The translations under genes were made by a program, and so were the position numbers. Below, piece by piece: positions 34,526 through 44,797 of a DNA stretch of 64,000 nt. Every line of letters starts with the position of its first letter. Position 1 is the stretch's first letter. This DNA is from Ancylobacter gelatini (GTDB lineage: Bacteria > Pseudomonadota > Alphaproteobacteria > Rhizobiales > Xanthobacteraceae), in assembly GCF_022601675.1 (NCBI RefSeq), contig NZ_JAKVIL010000001.1, positions 186,001-250,000 of the forward strand, read 5' to 3'. The notes beneath the pieces are model-generated. The model was given only the letters and a program-made list of their open reading frames with translations, searched no databases and had not been told where the DNA came from.

Positions 34526-37213
34526 TTATTCGGCGACCTTGGCCTTCTTGGTCGCCGGCTTCTTCGCCGCGGCGGTCTTGCTCGCCGAAGCCTTGCTCGT
34601 AGCCGCCTTCTTGGCCGGGGCCTTGCGGGTGGCGGTGGCGGGCTTGTCCGCGCTTTTCGCCGCCGCGCGCCGCGCGGGCTTGGCGGGAGCGGAGGCGGCC
34701 TTGGCGGCGATCAGCTCCACGGCCTGTTCGAGCGTGACCTGTTCCGGGTCCATGCTCTTGGGCAGGGTGGCGTTGACCTTGCCATGGCTGACATAGGCGC
34801 CGAACTTGCCGGGCCGCACCGTGACCGCGCCACCGAGCGAGGGATGCTCGCCGAGTTCGCGCCCCCCCGCGGCGCCGCGCCCGCGTCCCGGACCCTTGTT
34901 CTGCTTGTCCGCGATCAAGGCCACCGCCCGGTTGAGGCCGATGGCGAGCACGTCGTCGCCCTTGTCGAGATTGGCGTAGGTCTTGCCGGTCTGGACATAG
35001 GGGCCGAAGCGGCCGATGCCGGCGAGGATGGGTTCGCCGGTGTCGGGATGGCGGCCGATCTCGCGCGGCAGCGACAGCAGAGCGAGCGCGGTTTCCAGGT
35101 CGACATCCGCCGGGGCCAGGCCCTTGGGCAGGCTGGAGCGCTTGGGCTTCTCGCCGTCCTTGCCTTCGCCGAGCTGGAGATAGGTACCGAAGCGCCCGTC
35201 GCGCACCGTGACCTCAAGCCCGGTAACCGGATCGGTGCCCAGCACGCGGGTGCCATTGGCCGCGCCGTCGCCGTCGCCTTCGCCCTGAACCGCGAGCGGG
35301 CGGGTGTACTTGCATTCGGGATAGTTCGAGCAGCCGATGAAGGCGCCGAACTTGCCGACCTTGAGCGAGAGACGCCCCGTGCCGCAGGTCGGGCACAGGC
35401 GCGGGTCGCTGCCGTCTTCCTTCGGCGGGAAGATGTGGGCGGTCAGCAACTCGTCGAGCCGCTCGATCACCTCGGAGACGCGCAGATCCTTGGTCTCGCC
35501 GATGGCGGCGGCGAAGTTCTCCCAGAAGTCGCGCAGCACCTGCTTCCAGTCGAGGTCGCCGGCGGAAATCTGGTCGAGCTTCTCCTCCAGATCGGCGGTG
35601 AAGTCGTATTCGACATAGCGGTCGAAGAAGCTCTGGAGGAAGGCCGTGACCAGGCGGCCCTTGTCCTCGGGCACCAGCCGGCGCTTGTCGAGCTTCACAT
35701 ATTCGCGGTCGCGCAGCACGGCGAGCACCGAGGCATAGGTCGAGGGCCGGCCGATGCCGAGTTCTTCCATGCGCTTGACCAGCGAGGCTTCCGAATAGCG
35801 CGGCGGCGGCTCGGTGAAGTGCTGGTCGGCCTTGATGCCCTTGTTCGCCAGGCTCTCGCCGGACGCCATGGCGGGCAGGCGGCGATTCTCGTCGTCGTCG
35901 CCCTCGGCGGCATCGTCCTGCCCCTCGCGATAGAGGGTGAGGAAGCCGTCGAACTTGATGACCGAGCCGGTGGCGCGCAGTTCCAGCGCGCGCCCGGCGG
36001 CCTTGGCCTCGATCTCGACCGTGGTGCGTTCCAGCTCGGCCGATTCCATCTGGCTGGCGACCGTGCGCAGCCAGATCAGTTCGTAGAGCTTCGCCTGCTC
36101 GGGCTCCAGATGGCGCGCGACATCCTTGGGCCGCCGCGAGAGTTCGGTCGGGCGCACCGCCTCGTGCGCCTCCTGGGCGTTCTTGGCCTTGGTGGTGTAT
36201 TTGCGCGGCACGGAAGGCACGTAGCGCGCGCCATAGTCGCGGCCGATGACGCTGCGCGCGCCCGCAACCGCTTCCGGCGCCATGTCGACGCCGTCGGTAC
36301 GCATATAGGTGATCAGGCCGACGGTCTCGCCGCCGATATCGACGCCTTCATAGAGCCGCTGGGCGAGCCGCATGGTCTGCGCCGGGGCGAGGCCGAGCTT
36401 GCGGCTGGCCTCCTGCTGCAGGGTCGAGGTGGTGAAGGGCGGGTAGGGGTGCCGGCGGGCGGGCTTGGCTTCCACCGAGCGCACCACATAGTCCGCCGCT
36501 TCCAGCGCCTTGCGGAAATCGGCGGCTTCCTCGGCGGTGCCGACGTCGAGCCGGGTGATCTTCTTGCCGTCCGCCCCGGTAAGGCGCGCCTCGAAGGTCT
36601 CGGCGCGCGGCGTCGCCAGCGTGGCGGCGATCGACCAGTATTCGCGCTTGACGAAGGTTTCGATCTCGCGCTCGCGGTCGCACACCAGGCGCAGCGCAAC
36701 CGACTGCACGCGCCCCGCCGAACGGGCGCCGGGCAGCTTGCGCCACAGCACCGGCGACAGGGTGAAGCCGACCAGATAATCCAGCGCGCGGCGGGCGAGA
36801 TAGGCGTCGACCAGCGCGGCATCGATCTGGCGGGGGTTCTTCATCGCCTCCAGCACCGACTGCTTGGTGATGGCGTTGAACACCACGCGAGAGACCGGCT
36901 GGTCCTTGAGCGCGCGCTTCTCCTTCAGGATTTCCAGCACATGCCAGGAAATCGCCTCGCCCTCGCGATCCGGGTCGGTGGCGAGAATCAGGCCATCGGC
37001 GGCCTTTACCGCCCTGGCAATGTCGGAAAGACGCTTCTGCGCCTTCGGGTCGACGTCCCAGAGCATACGGAAATCCTGCTCGGGATCCACCGAGCCATCC
37101 TTGGCCGGAAGATCGCGAACATGGCCGTACGAAGCGATGACCTCGTAGTCCGAACCCAGATATTTGTTGATCGTCTTCGCCTTGGCAGGCGATTCGACGA
37201 TGACGACCTGCAT
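34526..37213 (-). CDS. topA: DNA topoisomerase I
   Basis: 895 residues. Toprim domain with VVIVESPAKAKTINKYLG and ATDPDREGEAISWH (metal DxDxE), catalytic Tyr in LITYMRTDGVDM (~304), and one four-Cys zinc finger CPTCGTGRLS..CSNYPEC (~606). Three C-terminal topoisomerase repeats (RFGTYLQLGEG, GRFGPYVQTGK, GKFGAYVSHGK) lead to a Lys/Ala-rich tail that can bind DNA or polymerase. It relaxes negative supercoils. The start at 37213 (MQVVIVES) is set by homology; the frame runs further upstream. Confidence 0.97.
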   Translation of the reverse strand: MQVVIVESPAKAKTINKYLGSDYEVIASYGHVRDLPAKDGSVDPEQDFRMLWDVDPKAQKRLSDIARAVKAADGLILATDPDREGEAISWHVLEILKEKRALKDQPVSRVVFNAITKQSVLEAMKNPRQIDAALVDAYLARRALDYLVGFTLSPVLWRKLPGARSAGRVQSVALRLVCDREREIETFVKREYWSIAATLATPRAETFEARLTGADGKKITRLDVGTAEEAADFRKALEAADYVVRSVEAKPARRHPYPPFTTSTLQQEASRKLGLAPAQTMRLAQRLYEGVDIGGETVGLITYMRTDGVDMAPEAVAGARSVIGRDYGARYVPSVPRKYTTKAKNAQEAHEAVRPTELSRRPKDVARHLEPEQAKLYELIWLRTVASQMESAELERTTVEIEAKAAGRALELRATGSVIKFDGFLTLYREGQDDAAEGDDDENRRLPAMASGESLANKGIKADQHFTEPPPRYSEASLVKRMEELGIGRPSTYASVLAVLRDREYVKLDKRRLVPEDKGRLVTAFLQSFFDRYVEYDFTADLEEKLDQISAGDLDWKQVLRDFWENFAAAIGETKDLRVSEVIERLDELLTAHIFPPKEDGSDPRLCPTCGTGRLSLKVGKFGAFIGCSNYPECKYTRPLAVQGEGDGDGAANGTRVLGTDPVTGLEVTVRDGRFGTYLQLGEGKDGEKPKRSSLPKGLAPADVDLETALALLSLPREIGRHPDTGEPILAGIGRFGPYVQTGKTYANLDKGDDVLAIGLNRAVALIADKQNKGPGRGRGAAGGRELGEHPSLGGAVTVRPGKFGAYVSHGKVNATLPKSMDPEQVTLEQAVELIAAKAASAPAKPARRAAAKSADKPATATRKAPAKKAATSKASASKTAAAKKPATKKAKVAE

Positions 37214-37443
37214 GCGCCCGCCGTGTCCTTGAAAGAGAGGCCCGTCCCCCGGAAGAGGCCGGAAAATGGGGTAGCCTTCACGCCCTGTCAAATGGGCAAT
37301 CCGTACCTCTGCCCGTGCGATGGACATCGCGCCGTGGCCGGAGGTGTCGCGGGACGCCGGAAATGTCGGTTTCGCCCGATGAATTGTACGAAATTACAAC
37401 CCTGAGTGCTTTTTGTCGTGATCGAATAAACCACTGATAGATT

Positions 37444-37695
37444 GTGGCGGATTTCGATGTTAGCCTTCGCCATCCCTTGGATAGGCAAGAGTCACCCTTG
37501 AACGAGATCCTTCGCGACCGGCGCAACGGTGCGCGCGAGACGGCGCACTATATCGCTTCACTGGCTGGCCAACTGGCCGAAATGGCCGATGCCGCCAGCC
37601 TGCCTGTGCTGCACTATCTGCTTGAGATGGCACGCGAGGAGGCGGCCTCGATTATGTCGGACGATCACAGCAGGGACACGCTGCCGCCGGAGTGA
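37444..37695 (+). CDS. Small conserved-looking helical protein, unknown
   Basis: Up to 83 residues from GTG at 37444; a TTG at 37498 would give a shorter form starting NEILRDRRNG. The core ARETAHYIASLAGQLAEMADAASLPVLHYLLEMAREEAA is a regular helical pattern that I recall from small proteins of related bacteria, without known function. Its last 31 bases overlap the 3' end of dprA on the other strand. The 230 bases between topA and this gene hold their divergent control region. Confidence 0.6.
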   Translation: MADFDVSLRHPLDRQESPLNEILRDRRNGARETAHYIASLAGQLAEMADAASLPVLHYLLEMAREEAASIMSDDHSRDTLPPE

Positions 37696-38774
37696 CGTTC
37701 CAGCCGGCCGGCGAGTTCGATTTCCAGCAACACGATCTGAACCTCCGCGACGCCGGCGCGGGAGAGCTGTACCAGATCGTCGACCTTCATCGGCGCAGGC
37801 GAGAGCAGCGACACGATGCGTGAGCGGGTGTCATCGCTCGGCTCATCGTCCACCAGTTCGCCCGCCGGCTCCTCCATCGACCGTGCGTCCAGATGCTGCC
37901 GCAGCGGCGCGAGCACCTCGATGATGTCGCGCGCGCTGGTCACAAGCCCAGCGCCCTGCTGGATCAGCGCATTGGCGCCGCCCGCGCGCGGGTCGAGCGG
38001 CGAGCCGGGAACGGCGAACACCTCCCGGCCCTGTTCGCCGGCCAGCCGCGCGGTGATCAGCGAGCCGGAACGCTCCGCCGCCTCGACCACAACCACACCG
38101 AGAGACAACCCCGAGACCAGCCGGTTGCGGCGGGGAAAGTCGCGTGCGCGCGGCTCCCAGCCCATGGGCATCTCGGTCAGCACCAGCCCTTGCTCGGCGA
38201 TGCGCGCCATCAAGGCCTCGTTCTCGCGGGGGTAGGGCTTGTCCTGCCCGCCGGCGATGACGGCGATGGTGCCACTGGCAAGGCTCGCCTCGTGGGCGGT
38301 GGTGTCGATGCCGCGCGCCAGCCCGGAGGCGACGACCCAGCCCGCCTCGCCGAGCCCGCGCGCGATGCGTGCCGTCATGGTCCGCCCGGCGCCGGAGGCG
38401 TTGCGCGAGCCGACAATGCCGACCGTGGGCCGGTTGAGCAAAGCGACGCGGCCGCGCACCGCGATCAGCGGCGGGGCGTCGTCGATCTCGCGCAGCAGGG
38501 CCGGGTAATCTGGTTCGCCCAGCGCGATGAAGCGCCCGCCGAGCCGCGCCAGCGCCTCGATTTCCGCCTCGATCTCGGCGACGGACGGAATGCGCGGAGG
38601 GAACAGGCCGCCACCCCGGCGGGCCATGGCCGGCAGGGCGTCCAGCGCGGCGGCGGCCCCGCCGAAGCGGTTCACGAGATTGCGGAAGGCGCGGGGGCCG
38701 ACATTTTCGGTGCGAATCAGGCGGAGCCAGTCGCGGCGCTGCGTCTCGTCGAGCTGAACGCCGCGTCCCGCCAC
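37665..38774 (-). CDS. dprA: DNA-processing protein DprA
   Basis: 369 residues. The Rossmann-like DprA/Smf core has VGIVGSRNASGAGR, SGLARGIDTTAHEASL and IAVIAGGQDKPYPREN, and a C-terminal winged-helix domain (DDLVQLSRAGVAEVQIVLLEIELAGRL). It loads RecA on incoming single-stranded DNA during transformation and is conserved even in species not known to be competent. The start is GTG at 38774, three bases after the plsY stop, in one operon. Confidence 0.95.
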   Translation of the reverse strand: MAGRGVQLDETQRRDWLRLIRTENVGPRAFRNLVNRFGGAAAALDALPAMARRGGGLFPPRIPSVAEIEAEIEALARLGGRFIALGEPDYPALLREIDDAPPLIAVRGRVALLNRPTVGIVGSRNASGAGRTMTARIARGLGEAGWVVASGLARGIDTTAHEASLASGTIAVIAGGQDKPYPRENEALMARIAEQGLVLTEMPMGWEPRARDFPRRNRLVSGLSLGVVVVEAAERSGSLITARLAGEQGREVFAVPGSPLDPRAGGANALIQQGAGLVTSARDIIEVLAPLRQHLDARSMEEPAGELVDDEPSDDTRSRIVSLLSPAPMKVDDLVQLSRAGVAEVQIVLLEIELAGRLERHSGGSVSLL

Positions 38775-38777
38775 AGC

Positions 38778-39383
38778 CTAGCCCTTGCTGCCGATGCGGC
38801 TCTCGGTGCCGGCCAGCAGCCGGGCGATATTGGCTCGGTGCAGGAACCAGGACAGGGCGGCGAGGACCAGAAGCAGCACGCCGACCGCGGGTGAAGCGAG
38901 GACGAAGGCGCTGAGCGCGGTGCCGACCGTCGCCACCAGCGCGGCCAGCGAAGAATAACGCGTCGCGAAGGCGGTGCCGAGCCAGAGCGCGGCGAAGACC
39001 AGCGCGCAGGGCCAGGCGAGGCCTAGGGTAACGCCAAGATAGGTAGCCACGCCCTTGCCGCCGCGAAAGCGCAGCCAGACCGGGAAGACATGGCCGATGA
39101 AGGCACCCAGCCCGCCGAGCAGCGCGCCCTCGAAGCCGTAGAGCCGGCCGACCAGCAGCACCGCCACCGTGCCCTTGAGCGCGTCGCCGAGCAGCGTGGC
39201 CGCAGCCAACCCCTTGCGCCCGGTGCGCAGCACATTGGTGGCGCCGATATTGCCGGAGCCGATCGAGCGGATGTCCTGCGTGCCGGCAAGCCGCGTCAGG
39301 ATCAGCCCGAACGGGATCGAGCCGAGGAGATAGCCGATGAGCGCGGCGATGTGGCTGGAGACCAGCGGAAGGGACCAGTTCAT
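38778..39383 (-). CDS. plsY: Glycerol-3-phosphate acyltransferase PlsY
   Basis: 201 residues with five to six membrane helices. Conserved PlsY blocks are [30 protein letters not shown] (phosphate-binding) and [12 protein letters not shown]. It transfers acyl from acyl-phosphate (made by PlsX) to glycerol-3-phosphate, the first step of phospholipid synthesis. It lies between pyrC (42-base gap) and dprA (3-base gap). Confidence 0.95.
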   Translation of the reverse strand: MNWSLPLVSSHIAALIGYLLGSIPFGLILTRLAGTQDIRSIGSGNIGATNVLRTGRKGLAAATLLGDALKGTVAVLLVGRLYGFEGALLGGLGAFIGHVFPVWLRFRGGKGVATYLGVTLGLAWPCALVFAALWLGTAFATRYSSLAALVATVGTALSAFVLASPAVGVLLLVLAALSWFLHRANIARLLAGTESRIGSKG

Positions 39384-39425
39384 GGCGATGAGCTTAGAGC
39401 CTTTCCGGCGGAATGGGGAAGTCGC

Positions 39426-40739
39426 TCACACGTATTCATATACCGTGCGGCCTGAAACCAGCGTGCGCACGACGCGGCCCTCGAACCGGGCCTCGTCGAA
39501 CGGGGTGTTGCGGCAGCGCGATTTGAGCTGCGCGGCGTCGAGCAGCCACGCCTCGTCCGGGGCGATCACCGCGATATCGGCACTGCGGCCGGGGCGTAGC
39601 GTGCCGGCCGGCAGGCCGAGCAATTCGGCGGGGCGGGTCGACATGGCGCGGATCAGCGTCATCAGGTCGAGGCTGCCGTCGTTCACGAGGCGCAGCCCGG
39701 CGGCGAGCATGGTCTCCAGCCCGATGGCGCCGAACGCGGCTTCCGAGAATGGGAGGCGCTTGACCTCGACATCCTGCGGGTTGTGGTCGGACACCACCAC
39801 ATCGATCAGGCCTTCCGCCAGCGCGCTCACCAGCGCGCGGCGATCATCCTCGTCGCGCAGCGGCGGGGCGACCTTGAAGAAGGTGCGGTAGCCGACCACG
39901 TCGCGCTCGTTCAGCGTCAGATGGTTGATCGAGGCGGAGGCGGTGACGGCGAGGCCCGCCTCTTTCGCCCGCCGCAAAACGTCGAGCGAGTCCGGGCAGG
40001 TCAGCGAGGCGGCGTGGTAGCGACCGCGCGTCATGGCGGCGAGGCGCACGTCGCGCTCGAACACGATGGTTTCCGCCGCGCGCGGAATGCCGGCGAGGCC
40101 GAGGCGCGAGGCGAGCTCGCCCTCATTCATCACGCCCGCGCCGGTGAGGTCGGCGTCTTCGGTGTGATGCACGATCAGCGCGTTGAACTCGCGGGCATAA
40201 GTCAGCGCCCGGCGCAGCACCTGCGCGGAGGGGATGGAGTGATTGGCGTCGGTGAACGCCACCGCGCCGGCCGCGCTGAGCAGGCCGATCTCCGTCATCT
40301 CGCGGCCTTCCATGCCCTTGGTGAGGGCGGCCATGGGATGGACATGCACGATGGCGGTGTCGCGGGCGCGGCGCTTGACGAAGTCGACGATGGCGGGATC
40401 GTCGATGATGGGGTCGGTGTCCGGCTGGCAGATGATGGTGGTCACGCCGCCCGCCGCAGCGGCCTGGCTGGCGGAGGCCAGCGTCTCGCGGTGCTCGGCG
40501 CCGGGCTCGCCGATGAAGGCGCGCATATCGACGAGGCCGGGCACCACGACGCGGTGGCGGCAGTCGACGATCTCGGTGCCGTCGGGCAGGCCCTCCGAGG
40601 ACAGGCCGGAGGCGTTGTCCTTGATGATGCCGTCGGCGATCAGCAGGTCGGCTTTGATGTCGAGGTCGCGGGAGGGGTCGAGCACGCGCCCGCCGGCAAG
40701 CAGCACCGGGCGGGGCGAGGGGGAGCGGCTGTCATGCAT
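39426..40739 (-). CDS. pyrC: Dihydroorotase family protein, probably non-catalytic (PyrX-like)
   Basis: 437 residues with class I dihydroorotase fold, but key metal ligands are missing. Where active enzymes have DxHxH the sequence is [12 protein letters not shown]; where they have HxxH near 230 it has RYHAASLT, keeping only the first His. HHTED and VVSDHNP remain. Loss of the HxH pair argues against catalysis. Inactive PyrC homologues (PyrX, or pyrC') are known structural partners of aspartate carbamoyltransferase, and here the gene overlaps pyrB by eight bases. The true dihydroorotase would then lie elsewhere. Confidence 0.85.
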   Translation of the reverse strand: MHDSRSPSPRPVLLAGGRVLDPSRDLDIKADLLIADGIIKDNASGLSSEGLPDGTEIVDCRHRVVVPGLVDMRAFIGEPGAEHRETLASASQAAAAGGVTTIICQPDTDPIIDDPAIVDFVKRRARDTAIVHVHPMAALTKGMEGREMTEIGLLSAAGAVAFTDANHSIPSAQVLRRALTYAREFNALIVHHTEDADLTGAGVMNEGELASRLGLAGIPRAAETIVFERDVRLAAMTRGRYHAASLTCPDSLDVLRRAKEAGLAVTASASINHLTLNERDVVGYRTFFKVAPPLRDEDDRRALVSALAEGLIDVVVSDHNPQDVEVKRLPFSEAAFGAIGLETMLAAGLRLVNDGSLDLMTLIRAMSTRPAELLGLPAGTLRPGRSADIAVIAPDEAWLLDAAQLKSRCRNTPFDEARFEGRVVRTLVSGRTVYEYV

Positions 40740-41697
40740 TGGGCAGGTTCCCCGGCAGGGTGCGCGAGAGCGCGTCCAGCACCGCCATGCGGACGGCGAC
40801 GCCCATCTCGACCTGTTCGCGGATCAGCGACTGGGCGCCATCCGCGACCGCCGAATCGATCTCCACGCCCCGGTTCATCGGCCCGGGATGCATCACCAGC
40901 GCGTCGGGCTTCGCGTAGCGCAGCTTGGCCTCATCGAGGCCCCAGAAGTGGAAATATTCCTTCACCGAGGGCACGAAGGAACCGTTCATGCGCTCGCGCT
41001 GCAGGCGCAGCATCATGACGATATCGACATCCTCCAGTCCCCGGCGCATGTCGTGATGCACCTCGACGCCGAAGCGCTCGATGTCGCGCGGCAGCAGGGT
41101 CGGCGGGGCCACGACGCGCACCTGCGCGCCCAGCGCGTGCAGCAGCAGAATGTTGGAGCGGGCGACACGGGAATGGGTGATGTCGCCGCAGATGGCGACG
41201 GTGAGCCCTTGGATGCGGCCCTTGTTGCGGCGGATGGTGAGCGCGTCGAGCAGCGCCTGCGTCGGGTGTTCATGGGCGCCGTCGCCGGCATTGATCACCG
41301 CGCAGTCGACCTTGCGCGCCAGCAGTTCCACCGCGCCGGAGGCGCTGTGGCGCACGATGAGGAGGTCCGGGTGCATGGCGTTAAGGGTCGCGGCGGTGTC
41401 GATCAGCGTCTCGCCCTTCTTCAGCGAGGAGTTGCCGACCGCCATGTTCATCACATCCGCGCCGAGCCGCTTGCCGGCCAGCTCAAACGAGGACTGGGTG
41501 CGGGTCGACGCCTCGAAGAACAGGTTGATCTGGGTGCGGCCGCGCAGCGTCGCCCGTTTCTTCTCGACCTGACGGTTGAGGACCACGAACTCTTCGGCGA
41601 GGTCGAGCAGGCCGGTGATCTCGCCGGCGGACAGCCCTTCGATGCCGAGAAGATCGCGGCGCGAGAGCGTGAAGGGTGCTTTGAGGTTCGATGTCAT
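40732..41697 (-). CDS. pyrB: Aspartate carbamoyltransferase catalytic subunit
   Basis: 321 residues. It makes carbamoyl-aspartate from carbamoyl phosphate and aspartate, the first committed step of pyrimidine synthesis. [13 protein letters not shown] (carbamoyl-phosphate STRT loop), [16 protein letters not shown], the [10 protein letters not shown] loop and [15 protein letters not shown] are intact. No pyrI is seen. First gene of a minus-strand operon pyrB-pyrC-plsY-dprA. Confidence 0.96.
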   Translation of the reverse strand: MTSNLKAPFTLSRRDLLGIEGLSAGEITGLLDLAEEFVVLNRQVEKKRATLRGRTQINLFFEASTRTQSSFELAGKRLGADVMNMAVGNSSLKKGETLIDTAATLNAMHPDLLIVRHSASGAVELLARKVDCAVINAGDGAHEHPTQALLDALTIRRNKGRIQGLTVAICGDITHSRVARSNILLLHALGAQVRVVAPPTLLPRDIERFGVEVHHDMRRGLEDVDIVMMLRLQRERMNGSFVPSVKEYFHFWGLDEAKLRYAKPDALVMHPGPMNRGVEIDSAVADGAQSLIREQVEMGVAVRMAVLDALSRTLPGNLPNA

Positions 41698-42179
41698 ATC
41701 GAAGTCGGCTGGATAGACTTAGCCCGGGGTGACCGCAAGCGATTAAGCGCGATTTCCCAAGAAACAACGACGCAGGAATGGCGCCAGCCTCCCGCGCTCG
41801 GCGCTCGCCCCCCGGCACGCGGCGGTAGCGCCAACCATCTCGCGGTCCACAAGCCGCCTGAAACGGGGCAGGGAGACACAAGTAATGGCCGCCCCACGCG
41901 GCGTCATCGCCGGGTCTGGCAGGTGATGAAGCAGAAGAGCCCGCCAGACGGACAGGTTCGGTTGATGGTACTCTGTGGAATATATTCGGATCCACGGCCG
42001 GCCATTGGAGCCGCATTGAGGGGGCTCACCCCGTCGCCTGAAGAGCGAGCGCCGTTGCAGCGAAATATGTCGATGTTGCTGTGGGGAGGGTTCAGTCCTT
42101 CCGGCCTGTATGGAACCGAGCACAGCCGTGGGGCGTTCTTTCGGTCACATGCCCGTTGGGCGCTGAAGGAGTGCTGACG
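41698..42179. other. 482-base gap with no supported gene
   Basis: This separates pyrB (minus) from a small secreted protein gene (plus). Open frames here have no recognisable product. TATATT at 41981-41986 with TTCGGT 18 bases before it is a weak promoter candidate for the plus-strand gene, which would give a leader of nearly 200 bases. No riboswitch was recognised. Confidence 0.4.
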
Positions 42180-42572
42180 ATGAGTGGTTTCCTGAACAAG
42201 ACCAGCGTTGTGCGCGGCGCGGCCGTCGCGGCGGGTATCGCCGCCCTTTCGGCTCTCGCCCTGTCCCCGGCCTCCGCCGCGACTATGGGGAACGCCGCGC
42301 TGGAGCGCGCGCCGGCCAGCCTTCCGGTGGAGAATGTCCGCTGTGGCGACGGCTGCGCTGTCGGCGCGGGCATCGCGGCCGGTGTGATTGCCGGCGCGGC
42401 GATCGCCGGAGCCGCCAATAATCGCAACAATTATTACCGCGAGCGTTATGATTATGCCGAGCCCGGCCCGGCTTATTATGGCGGTCGCGGCTATGGCCCG
42501 CGCCCGCGCCAGGGCCGTTGCTGGGTCGAGACCAACCCGATGCGCGGCACCGGTTACTGGGGCCGCTGCTGA
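42180..42572 (+). CDS. Secreted small protein with glycine-zipper-like segment
   Basis: 130 residues. Signal peptide (~1-35, ending ASAA), a Cys pair CGDGC, a glycine/alanine hydrophobic run (GAGIAAGVIAGAAIAGAA), then a Tyr/Arg/Gly-rich tail (YYRERYDYAEPGPAYYGGRG) ending with CWVETNPMRGTGYWGRC. AAGGAG lies before the ATG. This type of glycine-zipper envelope protein is common in the order but has no assigned function. The neighbours give no clue. Confidence 0.75.
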   Translation: MSGFLNKTSVVRGAAVAAGIAALSALALSPASAATMGNAALERAPASLPVENVRCGDGCAVGAGIAAGVIAGAAIAGAANNRNNYYRERYDYAEPGPAYYGGRGYGPRPRQGRCWVETNPMRGTGYWGRC

Positions 42573-42579
42573 GCGGCGG

Positions 42580-43512
42580 CTACAGGTGGGTGACCACCGC
42601 GATCACCACCGGCATGGTGAAGGCGGCGAAGAGGGTCTGAAGCGTGAGCATCTCGGCGAGCAGCGGCGCGTCGCCGCCCATCTGGCGGGCGAGGACGTAG
42701 CCATTGGGTGCCGAGGGCACGCTGGAGGCGACGGAGACGATCAGCAGATCGACTCCATGCAGGCCCAGCGCGAGGCCGATCGTCACCGCGATGGTCGGTA
42801 GCACCAGTAGCTTCAACGCCGCCGCGGCCAGACTTTCCGGCCGCGGCCGGTGCAGATCGCCGAGCCGCAGCCCGGCGCCGACCACGAGAAGCCCGAGCGC
42901 CAGCGAAGCGCGGCCGAGGACGTCGCAAAACGTGATCAGGATGCTCGGCACCGGGAGGTGCAGCAGGTTGATCGCCGCGCCGACGAGACACGACCAGATG
43001 AACGGGTTGCGCGCGAGTTGCACCAACAGGCCGCGCGCCGAGACGTCGCCGTTTCCGGCATGCCGGGTCAGCACCGCCACGCTCATGATGTTGAGCAACG
43101 GAATCAGCACCGCGATCGCGACGGCGGCGACCGCCAGCCCTGCCGGCCCGGCCAGCGAACCGGAGACGGCGAGCGCGATATAGGTGTTCCAGCGCAGCGA
43201 GCCCTGGAAGAACGAGGTGTAGGCCGGTCCCAGCATGCCGAACATGCGGCACAAATGGCGCCGGAGGACCGTGAACACCGCCGCCAGCAGGACGATGGAG
43301 CCGATCAGCGCGCTGCCGACTTCCATGACCGCGACGCCTGTAAGGTCGGCGCGGGCGATGTTGACCACGATCAGCGCCGGGAACAGCACGTAATAGGTGA
43401 GGCGCTCCAGCCCGATCCAGTGTGCTTCCTCGGGCAGCAGGGTTCGCTTCAGCCCGATCCCCAGCGCGATGGTGAGGAAGACCGGCACAAGCGCCGACAG
43501 CACGCTTTCCAT
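42580..43512 (-). CDS. AEC (auxin efflux carrier) family transporter
   Basis: 310 residues with about ten hydrophobic segments. The start [19 protein letters not shown] and the repeated half near [13 protein letters not shown] follow the AEC fold. Bacterial AEC members move dicarboxylates, malonate or auxin-like acids; the substrate here is unknown. It lies three bases after ruvX on the same strand, so it is probably co-transcribed. Confidence 0.85.
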   Translation of the reverse strand: MESVLSALVPVFLTIALGIGLKRTLLPEEAHWIGLERLTYYVLFPALIVVNIARADLTGVAVMEVGSALIGSIVLLAAVFTVLRRHLCRMFGMLGPAYTSFFQGSLRWNTYIALAVSGSLAGPAGLAVAAVAIAVLIPLLNIMSVAVLTRHAGNGDVSARGLLVQLARNPFIWSCLVGAAINLLHLPVPSILITFCDVLGRASLALGLLVVGAGLRLGDLHRPRPESLAAAALKLLVLPTIAVTIGLALGLHGVDLLIVSVASSVPSAPNGYVLARQMGGDAPLLAEMLTLQTLFAAFTMPVVIAVVTHL

Positions 43513-43515
43513 GGT

Positions 43516-44001
43516 TCAGTCCCGGAATTCCGCGAGAAAGCGCAGCCGGTCCAGCGCGCCTTGCAGGATGAAGGCGGCGGCCTGCTGGTCCACCACCTCG
43601 GCGCGACGGGCGCGGCTCATGTCGGTGGAAATAAGATCGCGTTCGACGGCAGCGGTGGACAGCCGTTCGTCCCAGAGCACGATCGGCAGATCGGTGAGCC
43701 GGGCGAGATTGCGGGCGAAAGCGCGCGAGGCCTGCGCGCGCGGGCCTTCCGATCCGTCCATGTTCACCGGCAGGCCCAGCACGAAGCCGACCACGCCGCG
43801 CGCCGCCGCGAGCTGAAGGATGCGGCCGGCATCGGGGGTGAACTGCTTGCGCGCAATGGTTTCGACGCCCGCCGCGATACGCCGGTCGGGGTCGCTGCTG
43901 GCGACTCCGATGGTCTTGGTGCCGAGATCGAGGCCGATCAGGCTGCCGCGCGCGGGCAGCAGCCCGGCGGCATCGGTGAGGGAGAGAAGGGGCGCGCTCA
44001 T
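43516..44001 (-). CDS. ruvX: Holliday junction resolvase-like RuvX/YqgF
   Basis: 161 residues. The RNase H-like fold shows [18 protein letters not shown] (metal Asp), [28 protein letters not shown] and the late [13 protein letters not shown]. YqgF proteins act in 16S rRNA 5'-end maturation and have been proposed as junction resolvases. First gene of a pair with the AEC transporter. Confidence 0.93.
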   Translation of the reverse strand: MSAPLLSLTDAAGLLPARGSLIGLDLGTKTIGVASSDPDRRIAAGVETIARKQFTPDAGRILQLAAARGVVGFVLGLPVNMDGSEGPRAQASRAFARNLARLTDLPIVLWDERLSTAAVERDLISTDMSRARRAEVVDQQAAAFILQGALDRLRFLAEFRD

Positions 44002-44097
44002 GGCCGATGCGCTAGCACGACCGCCGCGCGGGCGCCACTTGTGCCGTCATCGACGCGCTCTAATCTCCCGCCCGACCTTATCCTTCAGGAGACAAAG

Positions 44098-44793
44098 ATG
44101 AAGATCACCTGGTACGGCCATTCCGCCTTCCGCCTCGATTTCGCGGACAAGGTGGTGCAGATCGATCCCTTCCTGACCGGCAATCCGTCGTTCCGCTCCG
44201 GCCGCGACGTGGCGGTGATGGGCACCACCCATGTGCTGCTGACCCACGGCCATGGCGACCATGTCGGCGACACGGTGGCGATCGCGCAGGCGACCGGCGC
44301 CACCGTGGTCGCCAATGCCGATCTGGCCTCCTGGCTTGGCCATCAGGGCGTGGCGAATCTGGAGATGATGAACACCGGCGGTACGGTATGGCTCGACGGC
44401 TTCTCCGTCTCCATGGTGCGGGCCGACCATTCCTCGGGCGCGATGGTCGACGGCCATTCGGTCTATCTCGGCAATGCCAACGGCCTGATCGTGAAGGCGC
44501 CGGGCGAACCGGTGATCTGGCACATGGGCGATACCGACCTGTTCTCCGACATGGCCTTGATCGCCGAAATCCACAAGCCGGACATCGTGATCCTCCCCAT
44601 TGGCGACCGTTTCACCATGGGGCCGGAGAGCGCGGCGCTGGCCGTGAAACGCTATCTGCCGGGCCTGACCGTCATTCCGTGCCATTACGCCTCGTTCCCG
44701 CCGCTGGAGCCGACGGCCGAGCGCTTCGTTGCGCTGGTCGAGGAAGAGGCGACGGTGATCGTGCCGGAAAACGGCGTGCCGGTCAGCGTCTGA
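44098..44793 (+). CDS. Metal-dependent hydrolase, UPF0173 (metallo-beta-lactamase fold)
   Basis: 231 residues. [28 protein letters not shown] (HxHxDH metal site), [21 protein letters not shown] and [12 protein letters not shown] are the UPF0173 pattern. It is a binuclear metal hydrolase of unknown natural substrate; some relatives act on N-acyl-phosphatidylethanolamine or lactones. CAGGAG lies upstream of the ATG. Confidence 0.9.
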   Translation: MKITWYGHSAFRLDFADKVVQIDPFLTGNPSFRSGRDVAVMGTTHVLLTHGHGDHVGDTVAIAQATGATVVANADLASWLGHQGVANLEMMNTGGTVWLDGFSVSMVRADHSSGAMVDGHSVYLGNANGLIVKAPGEPVIWHMGDTDLFSDMALIAEIHKPDIVILPIGDRFTMGPESAALAVKRYLPGLTVIPCHYASFPPLEPTAERFVALVEEEATVIVPENGVPVSV

Positions 44794-44797
44794 CGGC

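Noticed and set aside
33281-37405. 1374-codon open frame on the plus strand
   Set aside because: It spans the MFS exporter out of frame and then runs antisense to topA. Both overlapped genes are certain, and the product is low-complexity.
40243-42177. 644-codon plus-strand frame
   Set aside because: Antisense to pyrC and pyrB; its extension into the gap has no ribosome site or conserved pattern.
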